Source of the DNA: Halobacteria archaeon HArc-gm2
GTDB taxonomy: Archaea; Halobacteriota; Halobacteria; Halobacteriales; Haloarculaceae
Length of the DNA: 64,000 nucleotides
Assembly (NCBI GenBank): GCA_025517465.1
Contig: JAOPKE010000001.1
Location: forward strand, 372,001 to 436,000
Reading direction: 5' to 3'
Part shown: positions 26,127 through 34,410 of the stretch, piece after piece
Layout of the letters: each line of letters begins with the position of its first letter
How positions within the stretch are numbered: the first letter of the stretch is position 1
The notes under the pieces: model-generated
What the model saw: only the letters and a program-made list of their open reading frames with translations
Told to the model about the DNA's origin: nothing
Databases searched by the model: none
Made by a program: the position numbers and the translations under genes

Positions 26127-28249
26127 GCCCTGACCGTCGAGAACCTCGCTTCGCACGGGTCGCCGGGGACGGCGCTTGAGACGGCGAGGCCGGGACGCAC
26201 CGGGTCCGCGAGCGCGACCCGCCGCTGGTCGAGGGCCACCCAGTCCGTCCCGTCGACGGAGACGGAGCAGGTGAGTGTCTCGCCCGTGCGTTCCAGGCGG
26301 AACCACTCGTGGGGCTCGTCGTCGACCAGCACCGTCCGCGCGACGTCGCCACCGGGCTCGGGCCGGTAGACGAGTTCCGTCTGCCCGCCGACAGTGCGGC
26401 CGACGTACCCGAACGCGTCTGTCTCGCCGAGACCGTCTCCGATCCACAGGCCGGCGCTGCTCCGGTCGTGGACGTGGTCGACGGTCCGCAGTCGAGCCTG
26501 GATCCGGACCGAGCCGTCCGTCACGGCGTGAGCGACGTAGAACGACCGTGGTCCAGTCTCCGCGGCCGTGTCGCCCCGGAGCGTCCACGTATCGGAACTC
26601 GGGTCGTAATCCGCGCTCCCAGCGACCTCGGCGCCGGAGACGGCCGATTCCTCGGTCAGTCGAATGCTGGGGCCGGTCTGGTGTTCGCTCTCGGGCTCCG
26701 TAACGACGAGGGCGTCGCGAAACTCGAATCGGGCACCGCCGTCGGCGCTCTCGGTTATCCGGATCGACCAGCCGTTCCGCTCGGCGACCTCCGCGACCAG
26801 TGCGAGGCCGGTTCCGCTCCCGTCCTCGGCCGTCGTGTACCCCCGCTGGAGGACCTTCTCCCGCTCCGACGGCGGGATGCCGGGCCCGTCGTCGCTCACG
26901 TAGAACCCGTCGTCGAGGGCGCCGACCCGGACGGTGACGTCGGCGCCGTCGTGAATCACGGCGTCCTCCTGAGCGTGCGAAGGGGGGCTCGTGGAGCTAT
27001 GCTCCACGGCGTCTCCGGGAGTATCACGACCGGAGGCTCGTCGAGCGCCGTGCTCGACGGCGTCGTCACGAGTCGCAGACGAGTGACGGCTTGTCGAACT
27101 ATGTTCGACAGCGTTCCTGAGGAGGTTCTCGAGCAACGGCCGCAGTTCCCGTGCGGGTGCCCTGATGCGCGTGGGTTCGGGCATCTCCACGACCAGTTCG
27201 GCGTCCTCGGTCGCGACGAACGACCAGAGCTGTCGGGCGACGAACGGGACCTCGACGTACTCCCCGCCTCCGGCCCGCGGCGGCTGGCGGGCGAGATGAT
27301 CCAGGTCGGTGAGCATCTCGTCGACGCGGTCGAGGGCCGCCGCGGCCGTGTCGAGGGCGGCCTCGTCCCCGCGCTCTCTTCCCATCTCCAGGTGGCCGCT
27401 GGCGAGGTTGAGGGGGTTCTGCAGGTCGTGACTGATGTAGCTCGCGAACTGTTCGAGGCGGTCGCGCAACTGTTCGGCGCGGCGTTCCTTCTCCTTGAGG
27501 TCCGTGACGTCCATCGCGACGCCGATCAGTCCCTTGTTCGACCCGTCGTCGGCTGGCCAGGGAACCTTGCTGACGCGGGTCCAGTGTCGGTTCCCCGGCG
27601 GGCCGGACGCCTCGTCCTGCTGGTGTATCGAAACTCCCTGCTCGACGACGCGCATGTCGTCGGCGTAGAACTCGGCGGCGGCCTCCGGGTCGTAGCTGTA
27701 CACCTCGCGGTCGGTCTTGCCGACGATGGCGTCCTGGTCGGCGCCGCCCGGGACGTCCGTCATTCGCAGGTGTCGGCCCGCCTCGTCCTTGACGAAGACG
27801 GGGATCTCGAGCTCAGAGGTGAACGCCCGCAGCATGTCGCTCTCTTCGGCGGTCACGCGCTTACGGTAGTAGCGCTCTCGCGATTCCTCGAGTACCTCTC
27901 GCAGTGTCGACTCGGCGACCGGGCGCGGGAGGTACGTCGTGGACTCGAACCGCGAGAGGCGACTGAGCAGCTCTCGGTCGGCCTCGGGAGCGAGGTACAC
28001 GACCGGCAGCAGGTCGTCCCGTTCGGCGAGTTCAGCCCGGAAGGGGGCGACGTCGGGCACGCTCTCGTCGAGGACGACGCAGCCGATATCGTCGTGGTCC
28101 TCGAACGTGTCCAGCGCGTCGCCGGGGTCTGGTTCGTGTTGGACGGCGGTATCGGACGCGTCGGCGAGCGCCGTTCGAATCGTCGCTACCGTCTCCACGT
28201 TCTCGCTGACGACGAGGACGGACGACGGTTGCTGGAGTATGACGTTCAT
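26111..28249 (-). CDS. PAS sensor histidine kinase with pseudo-receiver and C-terminal lectin-like domain
   Basis: 712 residues. Order: receiver-like domain (8-120, Asp61 in VVLDESVPD); PAS (about 140-250); HisKA with phospho-acceptor His274 (YISHDLQNP); HATPase with N-box at NLLRNAVEH (about 375-383), then DDGPGIPP and GSGTGLAL; and a C-terminal domain (about 530-712) resembling DUF1349/concanavalin-like lectins (WFRLERTGETLTCSVSVDGTDW). Between N-box and D-box the segment AVEH is repeated every 17 residues (379, 396, 413, decayed at 429), an expansion absent from the other kinases here. No transmembrane helix. No partner regulator is adjacent. Confidence 0.88.
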   Translation of the reverse strand: MNVILQQPSSVLVVSENVETVATIRTALADASDTAVQHEPDPGDALDTFEDHDDIGCVVLDESVPDVAPFRAELAERDDLLPVVYLAPEADRELLSRLSRFESTTYLPRPVAESTLREVLEESRERYYRKRVTAEESDMLRAFTSELEIPVFVKDEAGRHLRMTDVPGGADQDAIVGKTDREVYSYDPEAAAEFYADDMRVVEQGVSIHQQDEASGPPGNRHWTRVSKVPWPADDGSNKGLIGVAMDVTDLKEKERRAEQLRDRLEQFASYISHDLQNPLNLASGHLEMGRERGDEAALDTAAAALDRVDEMLTDLDHLARQPPRAGGGEYVEVPFVARQLWSFVATEDAELVVEMPEPTRIRAPARELRPLLENLLRNAVEHSSTSRHSSATRDDAVEHGARRASGRDTPGDAVEHSSTSPPSHAQEDAVIHDGADVTVRVGALDDGFYVSDDGPGIPPSEREKVLQRGYTTAEDGSGTGLALVAEVAERNGWSIRITESADGGARFEFRDALVVTEPESEHQTGPSIRLTEESAVSGAEVAGSADYDPSSDTWTLRGDTAAETGPRSFYVAHAVTDGSVRIQARLRTVDHVHDRSSAGLWIGDGLGETDAFGYVGRTVGGQTELVYRPEPGGDVARTVLVDDEPHEWFRLERTGETLTCSVSVDGTDWVALDQRRVALADPVRPGLAVSSAVPGDPCEARFSTVRAYELE
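26960..27115 (-). repeat. In-frame 51-bp tandem repeat of the kinase N-box with hairpin-forming copies
   Basis: Units begin at codons 379, 396, 413 and 429 of the kinase. Three contain 8-bp perfect stems: 27092-27099/27103-27110 (loop tat), 27039-27046/27052-27059 (5-nt loop) and 26990-26997/27001-27008 (loop tat). The first and third stems differ at three positions, and each change is compensated on the other arm (tgtcgaac/gttcgaca versus cgtggagc/gctccacg). Confidence 0.85.
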
Positions 28250-28416
28250 CGGAACGCGGGCTGGCGGATGCTACGCACAACGGCACGCGTCTCGGTATTA
28301 ACTCTTGTTACACGGCCTGGCCCCGGAGAATAATCTCCCGACCGCCCCCGAACCGCGTTTCTGGACGCGCCGCTCACCATCGATCCCCGTTCAGTCCGAC
28401 CGTCACTGGTCCCCGT

Positions 28417-29574
28417 TCAGACCCGCTCTAATCGCACGCGGAACGCCGCCCCACCCAGGTCGCTGTCCCCGACGCTGACGCCGCCGCCGTAGGATTCGGT
28501 GAGCGCGCGGACGAAGCCCAGCCCGAACCCGGTCCCCGTGCTCTCGGAGCCCTTGGCGCCCATCGCGAAGACGTCGTCGCGAACTCCGTCGGGGATGCCG
28601 CTCCCGTCGTCGTCGACGCTCACGACCACGTCACTGGGGCCGGTCTCGTCGACGGACACTCGAACGGTCACCGGCCCGTCGTTGTGGACGGCCGCGTTCG
28701 AGAGGAGGTTACTGAACACCGATTCGAGCAGTTCGCCGCCGTAGGTTCGGTACTCGCATGTTGCCGGGTCGAACTCGACGGTGAGGTCGTCGAACTGCGA
28801 CCGATTGTCCTCGACGACTTTCGTGAGGATGGCCCGCAGGTTCCGCGGTTCGGGTTCGTCCTGCGCTTCGAGCGTCGAGACGAGATCGCCGACGCGGTCG
28901 ATGAGGTCGGCCGAACTCTCTGCCGCTCGGTGGATTCGCTCGGCGTGCTCGCGAGCCTCGCCGTCGAGGTCGGAGACGAGCGCGTCCGAGAACCCCGTGA
29001 TGACCTGGAGGTCGTTGCCCAGGTCGTGGCGCAACAGCCGGTCGTACAGTTCGATCATCTCCTTGCGGCTCTCCAGGTCCTGGTGGGCCCGCTGGAGGTG
29101 CTCCCGGGACCGGATGTTGCTGATCGCCGTCGCCGCGTGAGACGCGAGGATGCCCATCGGCCGGACGTGCGCGTCGCCGAACGCTTCGTGGGAGGTCGAC
29201 CGCATCACGAGGACTGCGGTCACCTCGTCGACTATCTGCGCCGGCACTGCCATCGCCGCCGTCACGCCGGAGTCGGGGTCGACGCGTGCCGCCGCACCGT
29301 CGCGGACGACGGTCTCGCGGCTTTCGAAGGCCTCGACGGCCATCTCGCCAGCTTCGTCCCCGGGCGAGAGACTGGGGTTCGTGCTGTGGCTCACGCGGAG
29401 GGCACGATCGTCTACCTCGACGAAGGTGGAGTGGGCGGTGCCGAACAGGAGCGTCATCGCTTCCAGGGTGAGCGAGACGACTTCTTCGACTGTCTCACAC
29501 CGGTTGAGCGCCTGGCCGTACTTGTTGAGGTCGGCTACCTGGCTCGCGAAGTCCGCCTGTTCCTCGAATGTCAT
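28417..29574 (-). CDS. GAF-domain sensor histidine kinase
   Basis: 385 residues, soluble. A GAF domain (about 20-155; TAAMAVPAQIVDEVTAVLVMRS) leads through a coiled linker to a HisKA-like segment with the phospho-acceptor in LLRHDLGNDLQVI. The HATPase follows (NLLSNAAVHN, VDDDGSGIP, GTGFGLGFV). This is the LRHDLGN type common in haloarchaea. It probably senses a cytosolic ligand or redox cue. It lies 167 bp upstream of the PAS kinase on the same strand. Confidence 0.9.
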   Translation of the reverse strand: MTFEEQADFASQVADLNKYGQALNRCETVEEVVSLTLEAMTLLFGTAHSTFVEVDDRALRVSHSTNPSLSPGDEAGEMAVEAFESRETVVRDGAAARVDPDSGVTAAMAVPAQIVDEVTAVLVMRSTSHEAFGDAHVRPMGILASHAATAISNIRSREHLQRAHQDLESRKEMIELYDRLLRHDLGNDLQVITGFSDALVSDLDGEAREHAERIHRAAESSADLIDRVGDLVSTLEAQDEPEPRNLRAILTKVVEDNRSQFDDLTVEFDPATCEYRTYGGELLESVFSNLLSNAAVHNDGPVTVRVSVDETGPSDVVVSVDDDGSGIPDGVRDDVFAMGAKGSESTGTGFGLGFVRALTESYGGGVSVGDSDLGGAAFRVRLERV

Positions 29575-29663
29575 GTGGTGACGTGGCCCTCCTGAAAGCC
29601 CGAATTACCTGAACGAAGCTGTACCGGTAAAAAACGGTTTCGCCGCCGGTATCAGAAACTGAA

Positions 29664-30728
29664 CTACTCGATGCGGTAGCGCAACAGCGCGGCGATGCCG
29701 CCGAGGTTCGCGAGTTGCTGCCCGGGGTCGAACTCGCCGGAGAAGACGATTACCTCCCCGCCCTTCTGTTCGGTCGTCTCGATTATCTCGTCGACGTCGA
29801 CGTCCCACTCCGCCGCCGAGCGCTCGCGCCGGAGGTGTTCGTCGAGGACCAGCAGCTCCTCGATGGCGCCGAAGTCGGCCGCTTCGGCGACGGACTCGGG
29901 GCCGTAGGCCACCTTGGCCCCCTCGGCGATGCGCTTCGTCAGTTCGTCTATCTTGTCCGCCTCCTCCGCGATGCGAGTCTCGGCCTGGACCTCCTCGACG
30001 GCGCCGCGCTTGAGCACCTCGTGGACGCCGCGGTCGCCGACGCCGCTGGTGTCGACGACGCTCATCTTCTCCGCGACTTCTGGCGCCTCGTCCTGGATGT
30101 AGTCGAGCGCGTCCTGTTTGGTGAAGCCCGGCCCAGCCAGGATGTAGGCGTCGACGTCCTGCCGGCGGAGCACGTCGGTCAGTTCGGCGAACAGTTCGTC
30201 GCGCGGGCGAGCGTAGTCGCCCTTGCCGGTCGTCGCCGTGATGGTCGCCCGCTCCTCGGTCCCATACTGGGCGACGGTGTGGAGGTGGGCTTCGCCCTCT
30301 TCGACGGTGGCGATGGCGACGTCGGGGTTCTCCGTCGCCTCGACGGCGTCCTGCAGGCGCTCCTCCTGGTCGGGCTTCCACCACTTCTCGACCTCAATCT
30401 CGGTGTTCGGTTCGACGTTGAGCGTGTGGTGAAAGCCGAGCTGGTCCTCCCGGGAGCAGCCCACGAGCTCGCCGCTGACCCGCAGGCGGTTGGCGAACTT
30501 CGCGAACTCGACGTCCTCGACGCGGAGCGCGACCCACATGTGCTCGCGCTCGCCGCCGGTGTCGCGCATCTGGTCGTCGTTGCGCTGGATGCGCCGGGTG
30601 GTGTCCCCCGAGACGGTGTCGCCGGGTTCGAGAACGTAGGTGAGGTGCCAGAGGTCGTCGAGCGTCTCCGGCACGAGCTCGACGCGCTCGCGACCCTGCT
30701 CCGTCTGCTCCCGGCCCTGGATACGCAT
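29664..30728 (-). CDS. pelA: mRNA surveillance protein Pelota
   Basis: 354 residues, the normal length. Three eRF1-like domains: N-terminal Sm-like ([14 protein letters not shown]), central ([16 protein letters not shown]) and C-terminal ([15 protein letters not shown], ending [12 protein letters not shown]). It lacks the GGQ motif of eRF1, as expected for Pelota, which rescues stalled ribosomes with aEF1A/ABCE1 without hydrolysing peptidyl-tRNA. The RqcH gene is 1.4 kb away on the same strand. Confidence 0.95.
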   Translation of the reverse strand: MRIQGREQTEQGRERVELVPETLDDLWHLTYVLEPGDTVSGDTTRRIQRNDDQMRDTGGEREHMWVALRVEDVEFAKFANRLRVSGELVGCSREDQLGFHHTLNVEPNTEIEVEKWWKPDQEERLQDAVEATENPDVAIATVEEGEAHLHTVAQYGTEERATITATTGKGDYARPRDELFAELTDVLRRQDVDAYILAGPGFTKQDALDYIQDEAPEVAEKMSVVDTSGVGDRGVHEVLKRGAVEEVQAETRIAEEADKIDELTKRIAEGAKVAYGPESVAEAADFGAIEELLVLDEHLRRERSAAEWDVDVDEIIETTEQKGGEVIVFSGEFDPGQQLANLGGIAALLRYRIE

Positions 30729-30780
30729 ATAGAGTGACTTCCGGTTCGCAAAACAAGTGTGCTGTTATTCGGGCCGGGAC

Positions 30781-31494
30781 CTACGCGGCCGACTCGTCGA
30801 TGGCCACCTCTTCGCGCTCAGCCACGACGGGCAGGTCGCTGATCCCCTCGCCGATGGCGTAGGCGGCCGCGATGGTGCCGTAGTAGACGACGAAGGCGCC
30901 CAGGATGGCGCCGATCCCGGTCGCGGACAGGGCGCCGCTGATAGCCGAAGCGACCAGCGTCACCGCGAAGGCGACGACCCAGGCGACCGCGAAGCCGCGG
31001 TGGCCGCCGATGGACCGGAGCTCCCGGAGCGAGAACGCCGAGCCGAGGCGGTCGGTCCGGGCGAACGCCGCGATGGCGGCGGGCACGAGGTACGCGAACG
31101 CGAGCGCGACGACCATCGAGAGCAGGAACACCACCAGGCCGACCAGGAAGCCGAGGGCCGCCAGGCCGCCGCTGGGTTCACCGCCGTTCGACGCGACTAC
31201 CGGCACGAACCAGCTGAACACCGCGAAGGCGACCAGAGCGGCCGGGATCAGCGAGTAGACGACCGAGATGACGAACACCTTCAGGCCGTCGACGAACAGC
31301 GTCCCCCAGTCCTCCCAGGCCGGCGGTTCCGCCACGTCGCCCCTGCTCACGCGCCGGATGACTTCGAGCCCGTAGCCGAGCACGAAGAACATCGGCAGGA
31401 GGAACACGCCGAGGAGGGTAAGGATACCTCCGATTGCGACGTTCTTCACGTTGTCTGCTCCCTTCCACGGATAGCGAATGGCTTCTTCGAACAT
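30781..31494 (-). CDS. DUF4013 membrane protein
   Basis: 237 residues. The starting motif FEEAIRYPWKGADNVKNVAIGG is diagnostic for DUF4013 in archaea. About six transmembrane segments follow, with a short cytoplasmic loop RTDRLGSAFSLRELRSI. The function is unknown. It lies 52 bp upstream of pelA on the same strand and may be co-transcribed. Confidence 0.8.
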   Translation of the reverse strand: MFEEAIRYPWKGADNVKNVAIGGILTLLGVFLLPMFFVLGYGLEVIRRVSRGDVAEPPAWEDWGTLFVDGLKVFVISVVYSLIPAALVAFAVFSWFVPVVASNGGEPSGGLAALGFLVGLVVFLLSMVVALAFAYLVPAAIAAFARTDRLGSAFSLRELRSIGGHRGFAVAWVVAFAVTLVASAISGALSATGIGAILGAFVVYYGTIAAAYAIGEGISDLPVVAEREEVAIDESAA

Positions 31495-31681
31495 TGTGTG
31501 TCTCCGTTAACTCCGGGAGGCCGTCACCGACCGCGGTGGCGCTGCTGCCGACCAGTAATTAACGTCTAGTGATAGGTACGGTGAGGAGATAAAGCTAGCT
31601 GACCCTGTGCTGTCTCATCGCACGATTCAGTTCACGGACAGACTCGCGCCCAGCGTGGGGGAATCGGCGTTAGTTCACGTG

Positions 31682-31690
31682 AATTTATTT
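31682..31690 (+). promoter_or_regulatory. TATA-like box of the small membrane-protein gene
   Basis: aatttattt is centred about 29 nt before the ATG at 31715, in a GC-rich background. It supports the shorter start and a leaderless transcript. Confidence 0.55.
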
Positions 31691-31714
31691 CGCCTCGACA
31701 CCGGATCGAATGGT

Positions 31715-32080
31715 ATGGCTGCGTCTCTGCGACGCGTCAAACTCGGACTGGTCGGGGTGATTTCGCTCCCGGTCGTCTTCGTGGTCATGCGCGCGGGCCT
31801 CGCGGAGGGTGGACCGTGGGACCCGTTCGAAGCCGCCGCTGTCGCGATTACGATAGTCGCGATTCTCGTCTTCAAGGCGACCGAGGCAGAACTTTCGACC
31901 CAACAGGGAGGCGTCGCCCTGGCGCTGTTGCTCCTGCTGGTCCTCGGGATGGTCGTCCTCAACGCGATTATCACGGGCGAGCGCGTGAGCCGTGCGTTGC
32001 TCGGCAAGTTCGGTATCGGGCTCACAGTCGCAACGGCGTTTATCGGTTGGCCGTTCCCGTCTGGCAGCGGCGACGAGTGA
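31715..32080 (+). CDS. Four-helix small membrane protein
   Basis: 121 residues with four hydrophobic segments: LVGVISLPVVFVVMRAGLA, FEAAAVAITIVAILVFKA, GVALALLLLLVLGMVVLNAII and GIGLTVATAFIGWPF. No family recognised. The start at 31715 is chosen from the TATA-like box rather than the upstream start at 31607. It is divergent from DUF4013 and converges on rqcH with about 30 bp between the stops. Confidence 0.6.
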   Translation: MAASLRRVKLGLVGVISLPVVFVVMRAGLAEGGPWDPFEAAAVAITIVAILVFKATEAELSTQQGGVALALLLLLVLGMVVLNAIITGERVSRALLGKFGIGLTVATAFIGWPFPSGSGDE

Positions 32081-32110
32081 GGACTGGTCGGCCGTACTTC
32101 TCTCGTTCGC

Positions 32111-34282
32111 TCACTCCACGGACCGACTACCGCCCGGTGGCAGGAACTCCTGGATGCGGTCCGGGCTGGCGACCTTGCGCACGAAGGAGTCGTCCGCGAA
32201 GCGGGTCTTGAACTCCCGGTAGAGGCGCTTGGCGATGTCGTTCTGTGCGAACTGTCCGGGTTCGACCCGGATGGTCGTCTCGGCCTTGGGAACGATGGCG
32301 GGTGTCGGGCCACCGATTACCTGCGTCTCGTCCTCGCAGGTGATGCCCACCGAGACGTCGACTTCCTGGTCGCGGAAGTAGGTGCGGTCGCCGCGGACGG
32401 CGAAACCGCCCTTCTCCAGGTACTCGCCGCTCTCGGGCGTCTTCGACACCTGGTCGGGGTCGACCATGTACACGTCGCCAGCGTGTTTCCCGTCCTTCCA
32501 GACGGAGGAGTAGGAGACCGCGAACGTGGCCGCCTGGTCGAGGCTGGTATCTGGGAGGTCGACGTCCTTCGCCGCCTCGCTCGGCCCGGTGGCCTTGAGC
32601 ACGGTGATCGGTCCGCCGTGTGCCTGGGCGTGGAACACCTTGTCCCCGTTGTCGAGGTACTTCTTGACGAGTTCCTCGTTCTGGTCGGCGTTGCGGCCGC
32701 CGATGACGAGGAAGCCGTCGCTGGTGTGGAACCAGCGGAACCGCTCGTACCACTGCTCGGTCTGGCGGACCGGGATGGAGTTCATGCCGAGCCAGTCGAC
32801 GTCTTCGGCCTCCTCGTCCCCGTCGTCTCCGTCGCCTGCGCCGTTCTCCTCCCCCTGGTCCTCGGCTTCCCACCGGTCCCGGCGCGCTTTGGCGTCCTCC
32901 AGGTCCTCGCGCGTGTCCTCGATGGCCGCCTGGGCGCCCTCCTTCTTCCCCTCGACGCGTTTGGCCTCCTGGTAGAGCAGGTCGGCGTTCTTCTCGACGC
33001 CCATCGAGGCGTCCACGGTGACGCGGGTGTCGTCTATCTGGAGGGTGACCGTCCCCTCGCTGCCGTCGAGGCCGACGACGGCCTCGGCTTCGGGGATGCC
33101 CTGCTCTTTCCCCGCCTCGAACTTCGCCTCGATGTCCTCCCACGGGACGTCCTCGTCGCGCGCGCCCTGGACGGTCGAGAGGATCTCGGCGACCAGATCG
33201 TAGCGGGCGTACAGCAGTTCGGCCTTCTCGCGCTCGGCGTCTGCCTGGGCCTCGAAGTCGTCGATGGCCTCCTGCTGCTGGCGGATGATGTGCTCGTACT
33301 TGTTGATCTCCGCCTCGAAGTCGGGCCGGTCGCGCCCCCCGCCACCGCTCTCGGCCGCGTCGCTCTCGAAGTTGTAGAAGTAGTCGTCCAGCGCCGCGGT
33401 GAACGTGTCGAAGGCCTCGCTCCGGAGGTGCGAGTACTCCTCAAGCGAGATGGGCGTCGCGTCGACGCGCCGACCGCTGTCGTCGTCGTTATCCTTGTCG
33501 GCGTCGCCCTCGTCGCCGTCCTCGTCGTCCGTCTCGTAGTAGACTCGCGGGTCGAGATCCGACTCCCGCAACTGCGTCGCGAGCCCGTCGACGGCGTCGT
33601 ACAGCGCCTCGAACTCCTCCTCGGTGGTGTCCTCGATGGCCTGGTTGTACTCGACGCCGGCCCGACTGCAGAGTTCCTCGCCGTAGAGCCCGCCGAAGTT
33701 GAGTTGCGTCGCGAGCGTCCGCACCACGTCGGCGTCGGACTGCTTCAGCCGGGCGACGAACCCCTCGTAGTCCACCGTCAGGGGGTTGAACCGTGCCGAC
33801 GGGAACTCGTAGGTCGCGCCCGGGGCGACGGTCCGGGACTTGAGCCGGATCGTTTCGAGGCAGTCGACGACCTCGCCGTGTTCGTCCAGCACGGCGACGT
33901 TACCGTCGCCGAACAGTTCCGCGACGACAGTCGTCGAGTTGTCCTCGCGCTCGAAGTGGAACTGGATGATGCGGTCGAACTCGAACTGCTCGACGCCGAC
34001 GAGGTCCGCGCCCGAGAGCCGGTTCCGGAGCATCATCGCGAAGTTGGGCGGCCGCCCCGGCGCGTCGGGGACATGCTCCTGTGCGACGACGTGGGCGCGC
34101 TTCGTCTCGCCGACCTCTATCAGCAGTTCGACCCGCCCCTCGTCGTAGTCCCGCAGCTTCAGCCGGAGGAGTTCGTCGTCCTCGTAGAGGTAGGCCTTGT
34201 CGAGTTTGGCCCCCTCGTACCGTCGCAACTCGCCGACCAGCGCCGCGAGGTCGACGCTCGTCAGTTCCCGCTTCTGGTCCAT
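32111..34282 (-). CDS. rqcH: Ribosome rescue factor RqcH/NEMF (NFACT family)
   Basis: 723 residues from the ATG at 34282 (MDQKRELTSVDLAALVGEL). NFACT-N (1-210) with AMMLRNRLSGA; helix-hairpin-helix (FGGLYGEELCSRAG); long coiled coil (about 310-480, with acidic loop EENGAGDGDDGDEEAEDVDW); NFACT-R (WYERFRWFHTSDGFLVIGGRNADQNE). A highly acidic insert (DDEDGDEGDADKDNDDD) precedes the coiled coil. RqcH binds 60S/50S-nascent-chain-tRNA complexes after splitting and adds alanine tails. Possible TATA (tataaag, 34345-34351) lies inside the adjoining palindromic element. Confidence 0.93.
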   Translation of the reverse strand: MDQKRELTSVDLAALVGELRRYEGAKLDKAYLYEDDELLRLKLRDYDEGRVELLIEVGETKRAHVVAQEHVPDAPGRPPNFAMMLRNRLSGADLVGVEQFEFDRIIQFHFEREDNSTTVVAELFGDGNVAVLDEHGEVVDCLETIRLKSRTVAPGATYEFPSARFNPLTVDYEGFVARLKQSDADVVRTLATQLNFGGLYGEELCSRAGVEYNQAIEDTTEEEFEALYDAVDGLATQLRESDLDPRVYYETDDEDGDEGDADKDNDDDSGRRVDATPISLEEYSHLRSEAFDTFTAALDDYFYNFESDAAESGGGGRDRPDFEAEINKYEHIIRQQQEAIDDFEAQADAEREKAELLYARYDLVAEILSTVQGARDEDVPWEDIEAKFEAGKEQGIPEAEAVVGLDGSEGTVTLQIDDTRVTVDASMGVEKNADLLYQEAKRVEGKKEGAQAAIEDTREDLEDAKARRDRWEAEDQGEENGAGDGDDGDEEAEDVDWLGMNSIPVRQTEQWYERFRWFHTSDGFLVIGGRNADQNEELVKKYLDNGDKVFHAQAHGGPITVLKATGPSEAAKDVDLPDTSLDQAATFAVSYSSVWKDGKHAGDVYMVDPDQVSKTPESGEYLEKGGFAVRGDRTYFRDQEVDVSVGITCEDETQVIGGPTPAIVPKAETTIRVEPGQFAQNDIAKRLYREFKTRFADDSFVRKVASPDRIQEFLPPGGSRSVE

Positions 34283-34328
34283 GGTTGGTGGTACGGTGCG
34301 CGACGCAAAACCGCTTCGAACCCGGCTC

Positions 34329-34410
34329 ATAGTGGTGGTTGTAACTTTATACCGGCGTTCGACGGCACTGGCCACGTCGAACGCCGGTACGGGCTTACAA
34401 CCACCACTAT
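34329..34410. repeat. 82-bp nested inverted repeat between rqcH and the FAD oxidoreductase gene
   Basis: The outer arms are perfect 16-bp inverted repeats (atagtggtggttgtaa, 34329-34344, with its complement at 34395-34410). The inner arms are perfect 15-bp inverted repeats (taccggcgttcgacg, 34350-34364, with its complement at 34375-34389), leaving a 10-nt loop. The right end overlaps the first base of the oxidoreductase stop codon. It could be a MITE-like insertion, a bidirectional terminator or both; no target-site duplication is obvious. Confidence 0.85.
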
